Shown here one piece after another: positions 43,021-50,723 of a DNA stretch of 63,087 bases. A program made the translations under genes and the position numbers. The stretch lies in the NCBI GenBank assembly GCA_023421115.1, contig JAEZUI010000149.1:1-63087 (forward strand). The letters are read 5' to 3'. A model generated the notes under the pieces. The model ran no database searches and was not told the origin of the DNA. It saw nothing but the letters and a program-made list of their open reading frames with translations. The first letter of the stretch is position 1. Each line of letters opens with the position of its first letter. The stretch comes from Bacillota bacterium (lineage in GTDB: Bacteria; Bacillota; Clostridia; Acetivibrionales; Acetivibrionaceae).

Positions 43021-43776
43021 ATGAGTCATCATAAGCTTGAGGTTAGAAAGCTCCGCTTTTCATATCCTGACGGACATGAAGCGGTTAAAAATATTTCGTT
43101 TACCATTCATCATGGCGAATCAGTCGGTATAATTGGCGCCAACGGAGCTGGTAAATCCACTTTACTAATGTTGATGATGGGTGTCCTATTTCCCGAAGAA
43201 GGAGAAGTATTGGTCGGCGATGTTCATTTGACTAAAAAGACTATGCCAATGATTAGGCAAAGATTGGGTATGGTTTTTCAAGATCCAGATGATCAGTTGT
43301 TTATGACAACCGTTTATGATGATGTTGCTTTTGGCCCTAGAAACTACAAATTGGATGAAGCAGAAGTTGCAAACAGGGTTCAGGATGCTTTGGAGCTTGT
43401 AGGAATACCACAACTAAAAGACAGAGCTCCTTTCAAATTATCCGGAGGTGAAAAAAGAGCTGCCGCTATTGCCACTGTTCTGTCAATGCAGCCAGATGTA
43501 CTGATAATGGATGAGCCTACTTCTTTTTTAGATCCAAAGTCAAGGCGAAGGGTTATGAATCTGCTTAATAGCTTTGAACATACCAAAATAATAACAAGCC
43601 ATGATTTAGATATGGTTTTTGAAACTTGTAAGAGAGTTATTGTAATAAATGAAGGAACAGTTGCCGCTGATGGATCGGCAAGGGAGATTTTGACGAATGA
43701 TAGACTGCTTGACAGCTGTGGATTGGAAATGCCTCTCTCAGTTCTAAGTTGCCCCGTTTGTGGGAGTTTAAAATAA
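43021..43776 (+). CDS. ECF transporter ATPase (CbiO/NikO)
   Basis: A 251-residue ABC ATPase with Walker A GANGAGKSTLL, Q-loop FQDPDDQLF (the DDQ variant typical of EcfA/CbiO), signature KLSGGEKRAA, Walker B VLIMDEPTSFLDP and switch TSHD. It begins one base after the upstream stop. The C-terminus ends SCPVCGSLK, a CxxC that could bind metal. The energy module drives uptake of Ni2+ or Co2+. A terminator hairpin follows at 43884. Confidence 0.9.
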   Translation: MSHHKLEVRKLRFSYPDGHEAVKNISFTIHHGESVGIIGANGAGKSTLLMLMMGVLFPEEGEVLVGDVHLTKKTMPMIRQRLGMVFQDPDDQLFMTTVYDDVAFGPRNYKLDEAEVANRVQDALELVGIPQLKDRAPFKLSGGEKRAAAIATVLSMQPDVLIMDEPTSFLDPKSRRRVMNLLNSFEHTKIITSHDLDMVFETCKRVIVINEGTVAADGSAREILTNDRLLDSCGLEMPLSVLSCPVCGSLK

Positions 43777-43883
43777 AAAAGCAGAGCTTTGAATTCTATT
43801 TGAGATTCGTCAGGGTTTTTTTATTGCTTAAGAAAGTGAGTTGATTTTTTTGAAGAACTAAATTGGTGAATTGCAGAAGATAC

Positions 43884-43905
43884 AAGGGCTTCAAAGCCCT
43901 TTTAA
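43884..43905 (+). terminator. Hairpin terminator after the importer operon
   Basis: AAGGGC and GCCCTT around TTCAAA, followed by TTAAG, about 108 bases after the ATPase stop. Confidence 0.5.
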
Positions 43906-43937
43906 GAACCTTCAAATAAAAGCGCATCTCTCAAATA

Positions 43938-44107
43938 GTGCAAGTGCATATTATGGAAAGAACATTGCGAAGAGCCTTAGAGAATGTAGACGAAGCGGAG
44001 GATAAGTCGAATCACTGTTTGAGCGAAGCGAGTTTGATTCGACCCGTAGCGAGTCGTACATTCTCTTAGGCTTGCAGCTTAGTTCTTGGAATAATATGCA
44101 CTTGCAC
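43938..44107. repeat. 170-bp imperfect palindrome (long hairpin element)
   Basis: The outer arms GTGCAAGTGCATATTAT (43938-43954) and ATAATATGCACTTGCAC (44091-44107) are perfect complements. Further in, AGCCTTAGAGAATGTA (43973-43988) pairs with TACATTCTCTTAGGCT (44057-44072) with one mismatch, and GTCGAATCA (44006-44014) pairs with TGATTCGAC (44035-44043). The whole element could fold into one long stem. It contains no gene and is more GC-rich than its surroundings. It looks like a non-autonomous repeated element or a structured extragenic palindrome. Confidence 0.8.
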
Positions 44108-44238
44108 GGCGGCGAGTACCCTTAAAACTCACAAAGCCCTACTAAAAACCCACTTATTTCAAGCAATCTACTACATTGGTTAAACGGGGAGTTAGCCCCC
44201 TTTATTCTATAGTCAAAAATGCATTATTGAAATTAGCA

Positions 44239-44266
44239 TTGACAATTTGGTCTATATAATATAGAC
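44239..44266 (+). promoter_or_regulatory. Promoter and operator of the blaI-like gene
   Basis: TTGACA (44239-44244) with a -10-like TAGACT 17 bases later overlaps the palindrome GTCTATATAATATAGAC (44250-44266). A half site, ATAGACC, follows near 44287-44293. A dyad over the core promoter is what a BlaI/MecI dimer needs for repression. Confidence 0.7.
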
Positions 44267-44306
44267 TTAATATAAGTCGGTATCGTATAGACCAAGGAGG
44301 TATATC

Positions 44307-44669
44307 ATGAAGGAAAATAAACTTTCAGAAAGTGAAGAAAAGTTTGCAGAATTAGTCTGGCAGAACGAGCCGATTGGCTCTGGAGAACTTGTGAAGCTGT
44401 GTGAAAAAGAAATGAATTGGAAAAAGTCCACAACATATACAGTACTGAAAAAGTTATGTGAAAAAGGTATTTTTCAAAATAAAAATGCTGTTGTCTCTTC
44501 TCTAATTACAAAGGATGGATATTACGCCAAGCAAAGTTTACGTTTTGTTGAGGATACCTTTGGAGGATCCTTGCCTAAATTTCTTACAGCTTTTATAGGA
44601 GGAAGAAAATTAAGTAAACATCAGGCTGAGGAATTGAAAAAGTTGATTGATGAACACAAGGAGGTGTAA
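44307..44669 (+). CDS. BlaI/MecI/CopY-family repressor
   Basis: AAGGAGG precedes ATG 44307. The 120-residue winged-helix protein has the family's start LSESEEKFAELVWQNEPIGS and recognition region KKSTTYTVLKKLCEKGIFQN, then a dimerising C-terminal helix domain. The family represses beta-lactam resistance or copper genes and is inactivated by proteolysis or metal. There is no CopY-type CxCx4CxC tail, so the BlaI type is more likely, in line with the BlaR1-like gene 2 bases downstream. Confidence 0.85.
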   Translation: MKENKLSESEEKFAELVWQNEPIGSGELVKLCEKEMNWKKSTTYTVLKKLCEKGIFQNKNAVVSSLITKDGYYAKQSLRFVEDTFGGSLPKFLTAFIGGRKLSKHQAEELKKLIDEHKEV

Positions 44670-44671
44670 AA

Positions 44672-45223
44672 ATGAGTGGGTTATTTCTTACAATTTTAAA
44701 CATGAGCCTTACTGCCAGCTATGTAATTATTTGTGTAATACTTGTCCGGCTATTACTTAAAAAAGCTCCAAAAGTCATTACTTATGCACTGTGGAGTGTG
44801 GTGGCATTTCGTCTTATAATTCCATTCTCCTTTGAAAGCATGTTTAGTCTTTTGCCACGGAATACAAATGCTGTTTCAATCCCTCATGATATCATGTATC
44901 AGCAAAGCCCGCAGATTAATAGCGGGATAGAAGTAGTTGATTCATTTGTTATCGAATCACTTCCTGCACCGGCTATTGAGGCAAGTGTAAATCCAATGCA
45001 AATATATATAGAAATAGGGGCATTCATATGGATTTTAGGAATGATGGTATTACTTATTTATAGTTTAGTATCTGTTTTAATCCTAAAAAGGCAGCTTGAA
45101 AGTGCACAATTAATAGAGCACAATATCTATGAAGCTAAGAATTTGAAAACTCCCTTCGTGCTTGGATTAATAAGGCAAAAAATATATTTACCTGTTGGAC
45201 TTAACGTTGAAGAATTGGAATAA
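44672..45223 (+). pseudogene. BlaR1/M56-family sensor truncated before its protease motif
   Basis: AGGAGGTG precedes ATG 44672. The 183-residue product keeps the first membrane helices of M56/BlaR1 proteins (YALWSVVAFRLIIPFSFESM) and the cytoplasmic stretch TPFVLGLIRQKIYLPVGLN, then stops at VEELE-TAA. The HExxH zinc-protease site that normally follows (...ILLHEQTH) and the external sensor domain are absent. The truncated protein cannot cleave BlaI, so the repressor should be permanently active or differently controlled. Confidence 0.8.
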
Positions 45224-45242
45224 TATATTTAAACACTAATTG

Positions 45243-45271
45243 ACAAGCGTGGCCATTAACATTATAATATA
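45243..45271 (+). promoter_or_regulatory. Strong promoter upstream of the Rrf2 remnant and larE
   Basis: TTGACA (45243-45248), a 17-base spacer and TATAAT (45266-45271) match the consensus exactly. The first start codon downstream is the decayed Rrf2 gene, then larE. ATTGGAATAGTC at 45279-45290 resembles half of a CymR-type site. Confidence 0.8.
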
Positions 45272-45308
45272 AAACATATTGGAATAGTCGGGATATATAG
45301 GTGCTGAA

Positions 45309-45438
45309 ATGAAATTCTCGACCAAAAGAAGATACGGACTTAGAGCAATGGTTGATCAGATAAGACCTTCAATTGGAGGAGGCTGATGACTTAATTTATA
45401 GTCTGGAACAGGCACTTAAGAAATCAGTGGAGGCATAA
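45309..45438 (+). pseudogene. Rrf2/CymR-like regulator collapsed by internal deletion
   Basis: ATG 45309 encodes MKFSTKRRYGLRAMVD, the near-invariant N-terminus of Rrf2-family regulators, then drifts (QIRPSIGGG-stop). A second frame ends LEEADDLIYSLEQALKKSVE, which may be the C-terminal helix. About 100 central residues, including the wing and any Fe-S or OAS-binding region, are gone. Position before sulfur genes suggests that the ancestor was a CymR- or IscR-type regulator. Confidence 0.65.
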
Positions 45439-45441
45439 TTC

Positions 45442-46269
45442 ATGTGTTTGGAAACGAAGCTTGAAAGGCTTAAAAGTGAACTTTTTAAAATGGAAAAAGT
45501 AATTGTTGCTTTTTCAGGAGGGGTGGATTCTTCATTCCTACTGAAGGTAGCACATGAAGTATTGGGGGAAAATGTGCTTGCAGTAACGGCAAAATCCTCC
45601 ACATATCCTGAAAGGGAGTTCAATGAAGCAGTAAAGTTTGCGGCAGATTACGGAATCCCTCATAGGGTTATTATATCAGAGGAGCTTGAGTTGGAAGGAT
45701 TTTCTGAGAATTCGCTTAACAGATGTTATTTATGCAAGCAAGAACTGTTTAATAAAATAAGGCAGCTTGCAATTGATGAAGGCTATAAATTCATTGCCGA
45801 AGGCTCGAATAAAGATGATCTTGGAGATTATAGGCCTGGCTTGCAGGCAGTATCAGAGTTGGGAATAGCAAGTCCATTAAGAGAATCAGGACTTTCAAAA
45901 AATGAAATCAGGCTTTTGTCAAAGGAGTTTGGGCTTAAAACATGGGATAAACCTTCCTTTGCTTGTTTGTCCTCCAGATTTCCCTATGGAGAAAGAATTA
46001 CTGCCCAAAAGTTGCAAATGGTTGATAAGGCAGAGCAATTTCTTATCGATTTGGGATTTAAGCAGATTAGAGTGAGACATCATGGCAGTGTTGCAAGAAT
46101 TGAAGTAGAGGATATAGATTTTGACAGACTTTTAGATAAGCAAATGAGAAATGTTGTTTATACAAGGCTTAAAGAATTTGGGTATGTTCATGTGGCGCTT
46201 GACCTTAAGGGATATAGAACCGGCAGCATGAATGAAGGGTTTTTTGAGAGGACTGAGACTGAGGATTGA
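45442..46269 (+). CDS. larE: ATP-dependent sacrificial sulfur transferase LarE
   Basis: GGAGG precedes ATG 45442. The 275-residue protein has the PP-loop SGGVDSS (residues 25-31), NRCYLCKQELF, SNKDDLGDYRPGLQA, and PSFACLSSRFPYGE with Cys175, matching the sacrificial Cys176 of Lactobacillus plantarum LarE. LarE adenylates the nicotinic-acid-derived cofactor and donates sulfur from its own cysteine during nickel-pincer nucleotide synthesis. LarA, LarB and LarC are not in this window. The next gene is a C-S lyase, so a sulfur context is shared. Confidence 0.88.
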   Translation: MCLETKLERLKSELFKMEKVIVAFSGGVDSSFLLKVAHEVLGENVLAVTAKSSTYPEREFNEAVKFAADYGIPHRVIISEELELEGFSENSLNRCYLCKQELFNKIRQLAIDEGYKFIAEGSNKDDLGDYRPGLQAVSELGIASPLRESGLSKNEIRLLSKEFGLKTWDKPSFACLSSRFPYGERITAQKLQMVDKAEQFLIDLGFKQIRVRHHGSVARIEVEDIDFDRLLDKQMRNVVYTRLKEFGYVHVALDLKGYRTGSMNEGFFERTETED

Positions 46270-46334
46270 TGTTATTGAAGTTGCAGAGACATAATTGCTG
46301 ACCTTTGATAGGCATTGGATAGGAGGATGGTTTT

Positions 46335-47507
46335 GTGGAGAATATATTTGATGAGTTTATAGATAGAAAAAAAACACACAGCCTGAAATGGGACTACTGC
46401 AGGCAAAGATTCGGCAGGGAGGATATTCTGCCCATGTGGGTTGCCGATATGGATTTTAAGTCACCTGCCCCTATAACTGAGGCAATAATACATAGAGCAA
46501 AGCATGGAGTATTTGGTTACACCGAGGCATCGGAAAAGCTTTCGGCTGCTTTAGCCGGTTGGATGAAAAATAGACATAACTGGCAGATAGATAATAAATG
46601 GATTGTATATAGTCCAGGTGTTGTCACTTCGGTAAATACAGCAATACTTGCGTACACAAATCCTGGAGACAAGGTTTTGATGCAAACACCCATATACTAC
46701 CCTTTTTATTCCAGTATTAGGGACAATGGAAGGGAACTGGCAGTGAATCCCCTTAAGAATAATAATGGATATTATGAAATTGATTTTGGTGATCTTGAAA
46801 AAAAGCTTGCTGACAATGTCAGAGTAATGATCTTTTGTAGTCCGCACAATCCAATCGGGAGAGTCTGGAGAATTCATGAGTTGGAAGAAATATTAAGACT
46901 TTGCAGAAAATATGAGGTTATTCTTGTTTCGGACGAAATACACTCGGATTTAGTGTTTGAGGGACATAAGCATATACCCATGAGTTCTCTGTCGGATGAT
47001 GCTTGCAAAAAGTGCATTACGTTAGTTTCTCCTACAAAAACCTTTAACATTGCCGGATTATCAGTGTCTGCAGCTGTAATACCTGATTTTGAGCTTAGAA
47101 GAAGATTTATTAATACTTTGAATAAAAATGGAGCAGGTATGCTGAATATATTTGGGCTTACAGCCGCTGAAGCTGCTTACACAAGTTGTGAAAAGTGGCT
47201 GGATGAGTTGCTTATGTATCTTCAAAATAACTTAAATATACTGGTTGAATATTTTAGAAATAATATTCCTCAGATTAAAGTGATACCACCAGAGGCAACA
47301 TATCTTGCGTGGCTTGATTGCAATAATCTGCCTGTTCCAGCAGAGAAATTGAAGGAGTTTTTTGTCAATGAGGCCGGTGTAGGATTAAATGATGGGGTAA
47401 GCTTTGGTGAGGAAGGCTATGGCTTCCAGAGGCTTAATTTTGCTTGTCCCAAGATTGTTTTATTAGAAGGGCTGGAAAGAATAAATAAGGCTGTACAGGA
47501 GTTATAG
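46335..47507 (+). CDS. MalY/PatB-type PLP C-S lyase/aminotransferase
   Basis: AGGAGG lies before GTG 46335. The 390-residue fold-type I PLP enzyme has the MalY/PatB start (FDEFIDRKKTHSLKWDYC, then PMWVADMDFKSPAPI), NPHNP-like FCSPHNPIGRVW, SDEIHSDLV, the PLP lysine in SPTKTFNIAGL, and a final RLNFACP arginine. The group cleaves cystathionine or cysteine S-conjugates to give thiol, pyruvate and ammonia, or represses maltose genes in E. coli. The neighbours larE and sulfate-transport genes favour cysteine or cystathionine cleavage. Confidence 0.88.
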   Translation: MENIFDEFIDRKKTHSLKWDYCRQRFGREDILPMWVADMDFKSPAPITEAIIHRAKHGVFGYTEASEKLSAALAGWMKNRHNWQIDNKWIVYSPGVVTSVNTAILAYTNPGDKVLMQTPIYYPFYSSIRDNGRELAVNPLKNNNGYYEIDFGDLEKKLADNVRVMIFCSPHNPIGRVWRIHELEEILRLCRKYEVILVSDEIHSDLVFEGHKHIPMSSLSDDACKKCITLVSPTKTFNIAGLSVSAAVIPDFELRRRFINTLNKNGAGMLNIFGLTAAEAAYTSCEKWLDELLMYLQNNLNILVEYFRNNIPQIKVIPPEATYLAWLDCNNLPVPAEKLKEFFVNEAGVGLNDGVSFGEEGYGFQRLNFACPKIVLLEGLERINKAVQEL

Positions 47508-47527
47508 ACTTAATGAGTAGCCAGGAA

Positions 47528-47557
47528 GCCTTCTATTCAATGAAGGCATATTTTTTT
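47528..47557 (+). terminator. Terminator after the C-S lyase gene
   Basis: GCCTTC (47528-47533) pairs with GAAGGC (47542-47547), followed by ATATTTTTTT. Confidence 0.8.
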
Positions 47558-47577
47558 GTTAATAGGCAACAAATCGT

Positions 47578-47706
47578 ATAGGAATAGTAACAAATAATTT
47601 CAATGTATCATATAGTTAGATATATGATTAACACGACTAAATAGATAGGAATAATAATTTTTTTAAAATATCTATTGACTTGTTAAGAAATACCTATTAA
47701 TATAAT
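47578..47706 (+). promoter_or_regulatory. Sulfate operon promoter with CymR-like boxes
   Basis: ATAGGAATA occurs at 47578-47586 and again at 47645-47653, and ACCTATTAAT lies at 47691-47700 within the promoter. ATAGGAAT is the core of the CymR box known from Bacillus and Staphylococcus sulfur genes. TTGACT (47675-47680) plus TAATAT/TATAAT (47698-47706) is the likely promoter. Confidence 0.55.
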
Positions 47707-47750
47707 ACTAAACATATCGGAAAACTCTAGTATAAATTTTGTGAGGAGAG

Positions 47751-48860
47751 ATGAATATGAAAAAAGTAGAGATAAGAGGATTTGTGTTAAAGCAGAGCAT
47801 AGTATTAGCATTAATGATTTTAATAGCAGGAACATTTGTTGCTTGCGGTGAAAAGGCAAATAAGAAGCAGGGAACTTTATCTGGAGCAAATGTACAACAA
47901 TCAGCAAACGCCGAAGACTTAAAGCCTGTTACGCTTCTTAATGTATCCTATGACCCAACACGTGAGCTTTACCAGGAATATAACCCGGTTTTCACAAAAT
48001 ACTGGAAAGATAAGACCGGGCAGGATGTTACTGTCCAGCAATCTCACGGTGGTTCTGGCAGTCAGGCAAGAACAGTAATTGATGGAAATGAAGCTGATAT
48101 TGTTACATTAGCTTTAGCGTATGACATTGATTCTATTAACAAAAACAAAGAAATTTTAGATAAAGAATGGCAGAAACGCTTGCCAGACAATTCCACTCCT
48201 TATACATCCACAATTGTATTTCTTGTAAGAAAAGGAAATCCTAAAAATATTAAGGATTGGGATGACCTTGCAAAACCGGGGGTCTCAGTTATTACTCCAA
48301 ATCCTAAGACTTCGGGAGGCGCGCGTTGGAATTATCTTGCCGCTTGGGGTTATTCTCTGAAGAAGAATAGCAATGATGAGGAAAAAGCAAAGGAATTTGT
48401 AAGAGCCATTTTTGAAAATGTTCCTGTTCTTGATTCGGGAGCACGAGGGTCTACCACTACTTTCGTTGAACGAGGTATAGGAGATGTATTTATTTCATGG
48501 GAAAATGAAGCTTTCCTTGCTGTTAATGAGCTTGGTAAAGACAAGTTTGAAATTGTTGTCCCATCACTTAGTATTCTTGCAGAACCACCGGTAGCTATTA
48601 TTGACTCAGTAGTTGATAAGAAGGGTACTCGTAAAGTTGCCGAAGGCTATCTCGAATATTTATATAGTGAACAGGGGCAGGAAATTGCTGCGAAACATTA
48701 TTATAGACCTCGAAGTGAAGCAGTAGCAAAAAAATATGCTTCACAGTTCCCGCAAATAACTCTTTTTACCATCGATGAAGTTTTTGGCGGATGGAGTGAG
48801 GCTCAAAAAGAACATTTTGATGATGGTGGAGTTTTTGACCAGATTTACATAAAGGAGTAA
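47751..48860 (+). CDS. sbp: Sulfate ABC transporter substrate-binding lipoprotein
   Basis: GAGGAG precedes ATG 47751. A lipoprotein signal ends at VACG (Cys27-28 region). The mature protein matches CysP/Sbp: LLNVSYDPTRELYQEYNPVF, VQQSHGGSGSQARTVIDGNEADIVTLALAYDID, NPKTSGGARWNYLAAWGY, RGSTTTFVERGIGDVFISWENEA. It binds sulfate (or thiosulfate) outside the membrane by hydrogen bonds. It is the first gene of the sbp-cysT-cysW-cysA operon. Confidence 0.93.
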   Translation: MNMKKVEIRGFVLKQSIVLALMILIAGTFVACGEKANKKQGTLSGANVQQSANAEDLKPVTLLNVSYDPTRELYQEYNPVFTKYWKDKTGQDVTVQQSHGGSGSQARTVIDGNEADIVTLALAYDIDSINKNKEILDKEWQKRLPDNSTPYTSTIVFLVRKGNPKNIKDWDDLAKPGVSVITPNPKTSGGARWNYLAAWGYSLKKNSNDEEKAKEFVRAIFENVPVLDSGARGSTTTFVERGIGDVFISWENEAFLAVNELGKDKFEIVVPSLSILAEPPVAIIDSVVDKKGTRKVAEGYLEYLYSEQGQEIAAKHYYRPRSEAVAKKYASQFPQITLFTIDEVFGGWSEAQKEHFDDGGVFDQIYIKE

Positions 48861-48892
48861 GACATGTCCTAGTACATTTTTGAGGTGATAAG

Positions 48893-49744
48893 ATGAGTCT
48901 GACATTTAAACCATTTAGATTTAAGCAAAAAAGTGTGATACCAGGTTTTGGAATAACAATGGGGTTTTCTCTAGTGTATCTTTCACTTTTGGTGATGGTT
49001 CCTGTTTCAATGGTGTTCATAAACAGTTCAAGTATAGGGCAGGACAAATTTTGGGAAATAGCTTTATCAGAAAGAGTATTGGCTTCGTTGAAAATATCTT
49101 TTGGAACATCCTTTTTGGCAGCTTCTATAAATGTGGTTTTTGGTATTCTTATTGCGTGGGTTCTTGAAAGATATGCATTTCCAGGGAAGAAAATTATAGA
49201 CGGGTTGATTGATTTGCCTTTTGCATTACCGACAGCTGTTGCAGGGATTTCTCTTACTACTCTTTATTCTCAGAACGGTTGGATAGGGAAATTGTTTGAA
49301 CCGCTTGGAATAAAAATATCTTATACTTCTATTGGTATAACAATTGCCTTAATATTTATAAGTTTTCCATTTGTAGTCCGGACAGTCCAGCCAGTCCTTC
49401 AAGGTATAGATTATGAAGTAGAGGAAGCTGCTGCATGCCTTGGAGCAAAAAGGTTCCAAACTTTTTGGAAGATTATTGTTCCTGAACTGCTCCCTGCGCT
49501 AATAACCGGGTTTGCATTAGCTTTTGCAAGAGCTTTAGGAGAATATGGATCGGTTGTTTTCATTTCAGGCAACATGCCGTTTAAAACAGAAATAACACCG
49601 TTACTTATCAGAACAAAGCTTGAGCAATATGATTATGCAGGAGGAACAGCTGTTGCAGCAATTATGCTTGTTATTTCATTTACCATGCTTTTGACTATAA
49701 ATTTCTTTCAGTGGTTGGCAACAAATAGACATAAGTCGAGTTAG
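48893..49744 (+). CDS. cysT: Sulfate ABC transporter permease CysT
   Basis: GAGGTG precedes ATG 48893. The 283-residue membrane protein has six hydrophobic segments, LPFALPTAVAGISLTTLYSQ, and the EAA loop EEAAACLGAKRFQTFWKIIVP typical of CysT/CysU. It forms the translocation channel with CysW. It lies 32 bases after sbp and 10 bases before cysW. Confidence 0.93.
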   Translation: MSLTFKPFRFKQKSVIPGFGITMGFSLVYLSLLVMVPVSMVFINSSSIGQDKFWEIALSERVLASLKISFGTSFLAASINVVFGILIAWVLERYAFPGKKIIDGLIDLPFALPTAVAGISLTTLYSQNGWIGKLFEPLGIKISYTSIGITIALIFISFPFVVRTVQPVLQGIDYEVEEAAACLGAKRFQTFWKIIVPELLPALITGFALAFARALGEYGSVVFISGNMPFKTEITPLLIRTKLEQYDYAGGTAVAAIMLVISFTMLLTINFFQWLATNRHKSS

Positions 49745-49754
49745 GAGTGATTAA

Positions 49755-50636
49755 ATGGCAGGAAGTATCTCAATTAATATAAAGAAGGCAAAACAAAAAC
49801 AAACCCAAAATGGTAAGACAAAGGAATCAAGGGTTGTACAAATTGTTCTTACTGCAATTGCACTGGCATTTTTTGCATTGATGCTTTTGGTTCCACTTGT
49901 TTCGGTATTTATTAAAGCTTTTGAACAAGGAGCAAGTGTGTACTACGCTTCAATTAGTGATCCTATGGCCTTGGAAGCTATAAAACTGACTCTGTTTACA
50001 ATTTCAATTGTTGTGCCTATAAATACTGTATTTGGACTAATGGTAGCTTGGTCAGTTGCAAAATTCAAGTTTAAAGGTAAAAATCTATTAGTTACTATTA
50101 TTGATTTGCCTTTTGCAATTTCGCCTGTTGTTGCAGGGTTGATATTTGTTCTTCTCTTTAGCACAAGCCATGGGCTTTTGGCACCACTCTTAAATACATT
50201 GGGGTTAAAAATTATTTTTGCACCTCCCGGCATTATTCTTGCAACATTGTTTGTAACACTGCCTTTTGTAGCCAGAGAGTTGATACCTTTAATGGAAGCA
50301 CAAGGAACTGCAGAAGAAGAAGCTGCAATTACTTTAGGTGCAAGTGGTTTGAAAGCTTTTTGGCTGATAACACTTCCGAATGTTAAGTGGGCGCTTTTAT
50401 ATGGTATTATGCTTACAGCTGCCAGAGCGGCAGGAGAGTTTGGTGCTGTTTCGGTTGTTTCGGGACATATCCGGGGTCTCACAAACACATTGCCACTTCA
50501 TGTAGAAATATTATACAACGAATACAAATTTTCTGCTGCTTTTGCTGTAGCTTCACTATTGACTGTAATTGCAATTATCAATCTTGTTATTAAGAGCATT
50601 GCCGATTGGAAGATAAGGAAACAGGCTAAAGTGTGA
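49755..50636 (+). CDS. cysW: Sulfate ABC transporter permease CysW
   Basis: AGGAGTG precedes ATG 49755. The 293-residue membrane protein carries LPFAISPVVAGLIFVLLF and the EAA loop EEAAITLGASGLKAFWLITLP. It pairs with CysT. The N-terminal ~28 residues are a charged Lys/Gln-rich extension (KKAKQKQTQNGKTKESR) before the first membrane helix. A GGAGTA/TACTCC hairpin lies between this gene and cysA (50664-50696) and may tune expression. Confidence 0.93.
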   Translation: MAGSISINIKKAKQKQTQNGKTKESRVVQIVLTAIALAFFALMLLVPLVSVFIKAFEQGASVYYASISDPMALEAIKLTLFTISIVVPINTVFGLMVAWSVAKFKFKGKNLLVTIIDLPFAISPVVAGLIFVLLFSTSHGLLAPLLNTLGLKIIFAPPGIILATLFVTLPFVARELIPLMEAQGTAEEEAAITLGASGLKAFWLITLPNVKWALLYGIMLTAARAAGEFGAVSVVSGHIRGLTNTLPLHVEILYNEYKFSAAFAVASLLTVIAIINLVIKSIADWKIRKQAKV

Positions 50637-50723
50637 ATTCAGAAGGGACATTTTTAGCGTAAAAGGAGTACCAGTTAATCTAAAAGGTATACTCCTATTA
50701 ATTATTAATATGGGAGGTTGGCT

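Noticed and set aside
47701..47706. TATAAT as the -10 of the sulfate operon with TTGACT at 47675
   Set aside because: The spacing is 20 bases, too long; TAATAT at 47698 with 17-base spacing fits better, though both are kept within the promoter entry.
49943..50488. 181-codon minus-strand frame inside cysW
   Set aside because: It lies wholly within a membrane permease with clear family motifs, and the frame has no ribosome site.
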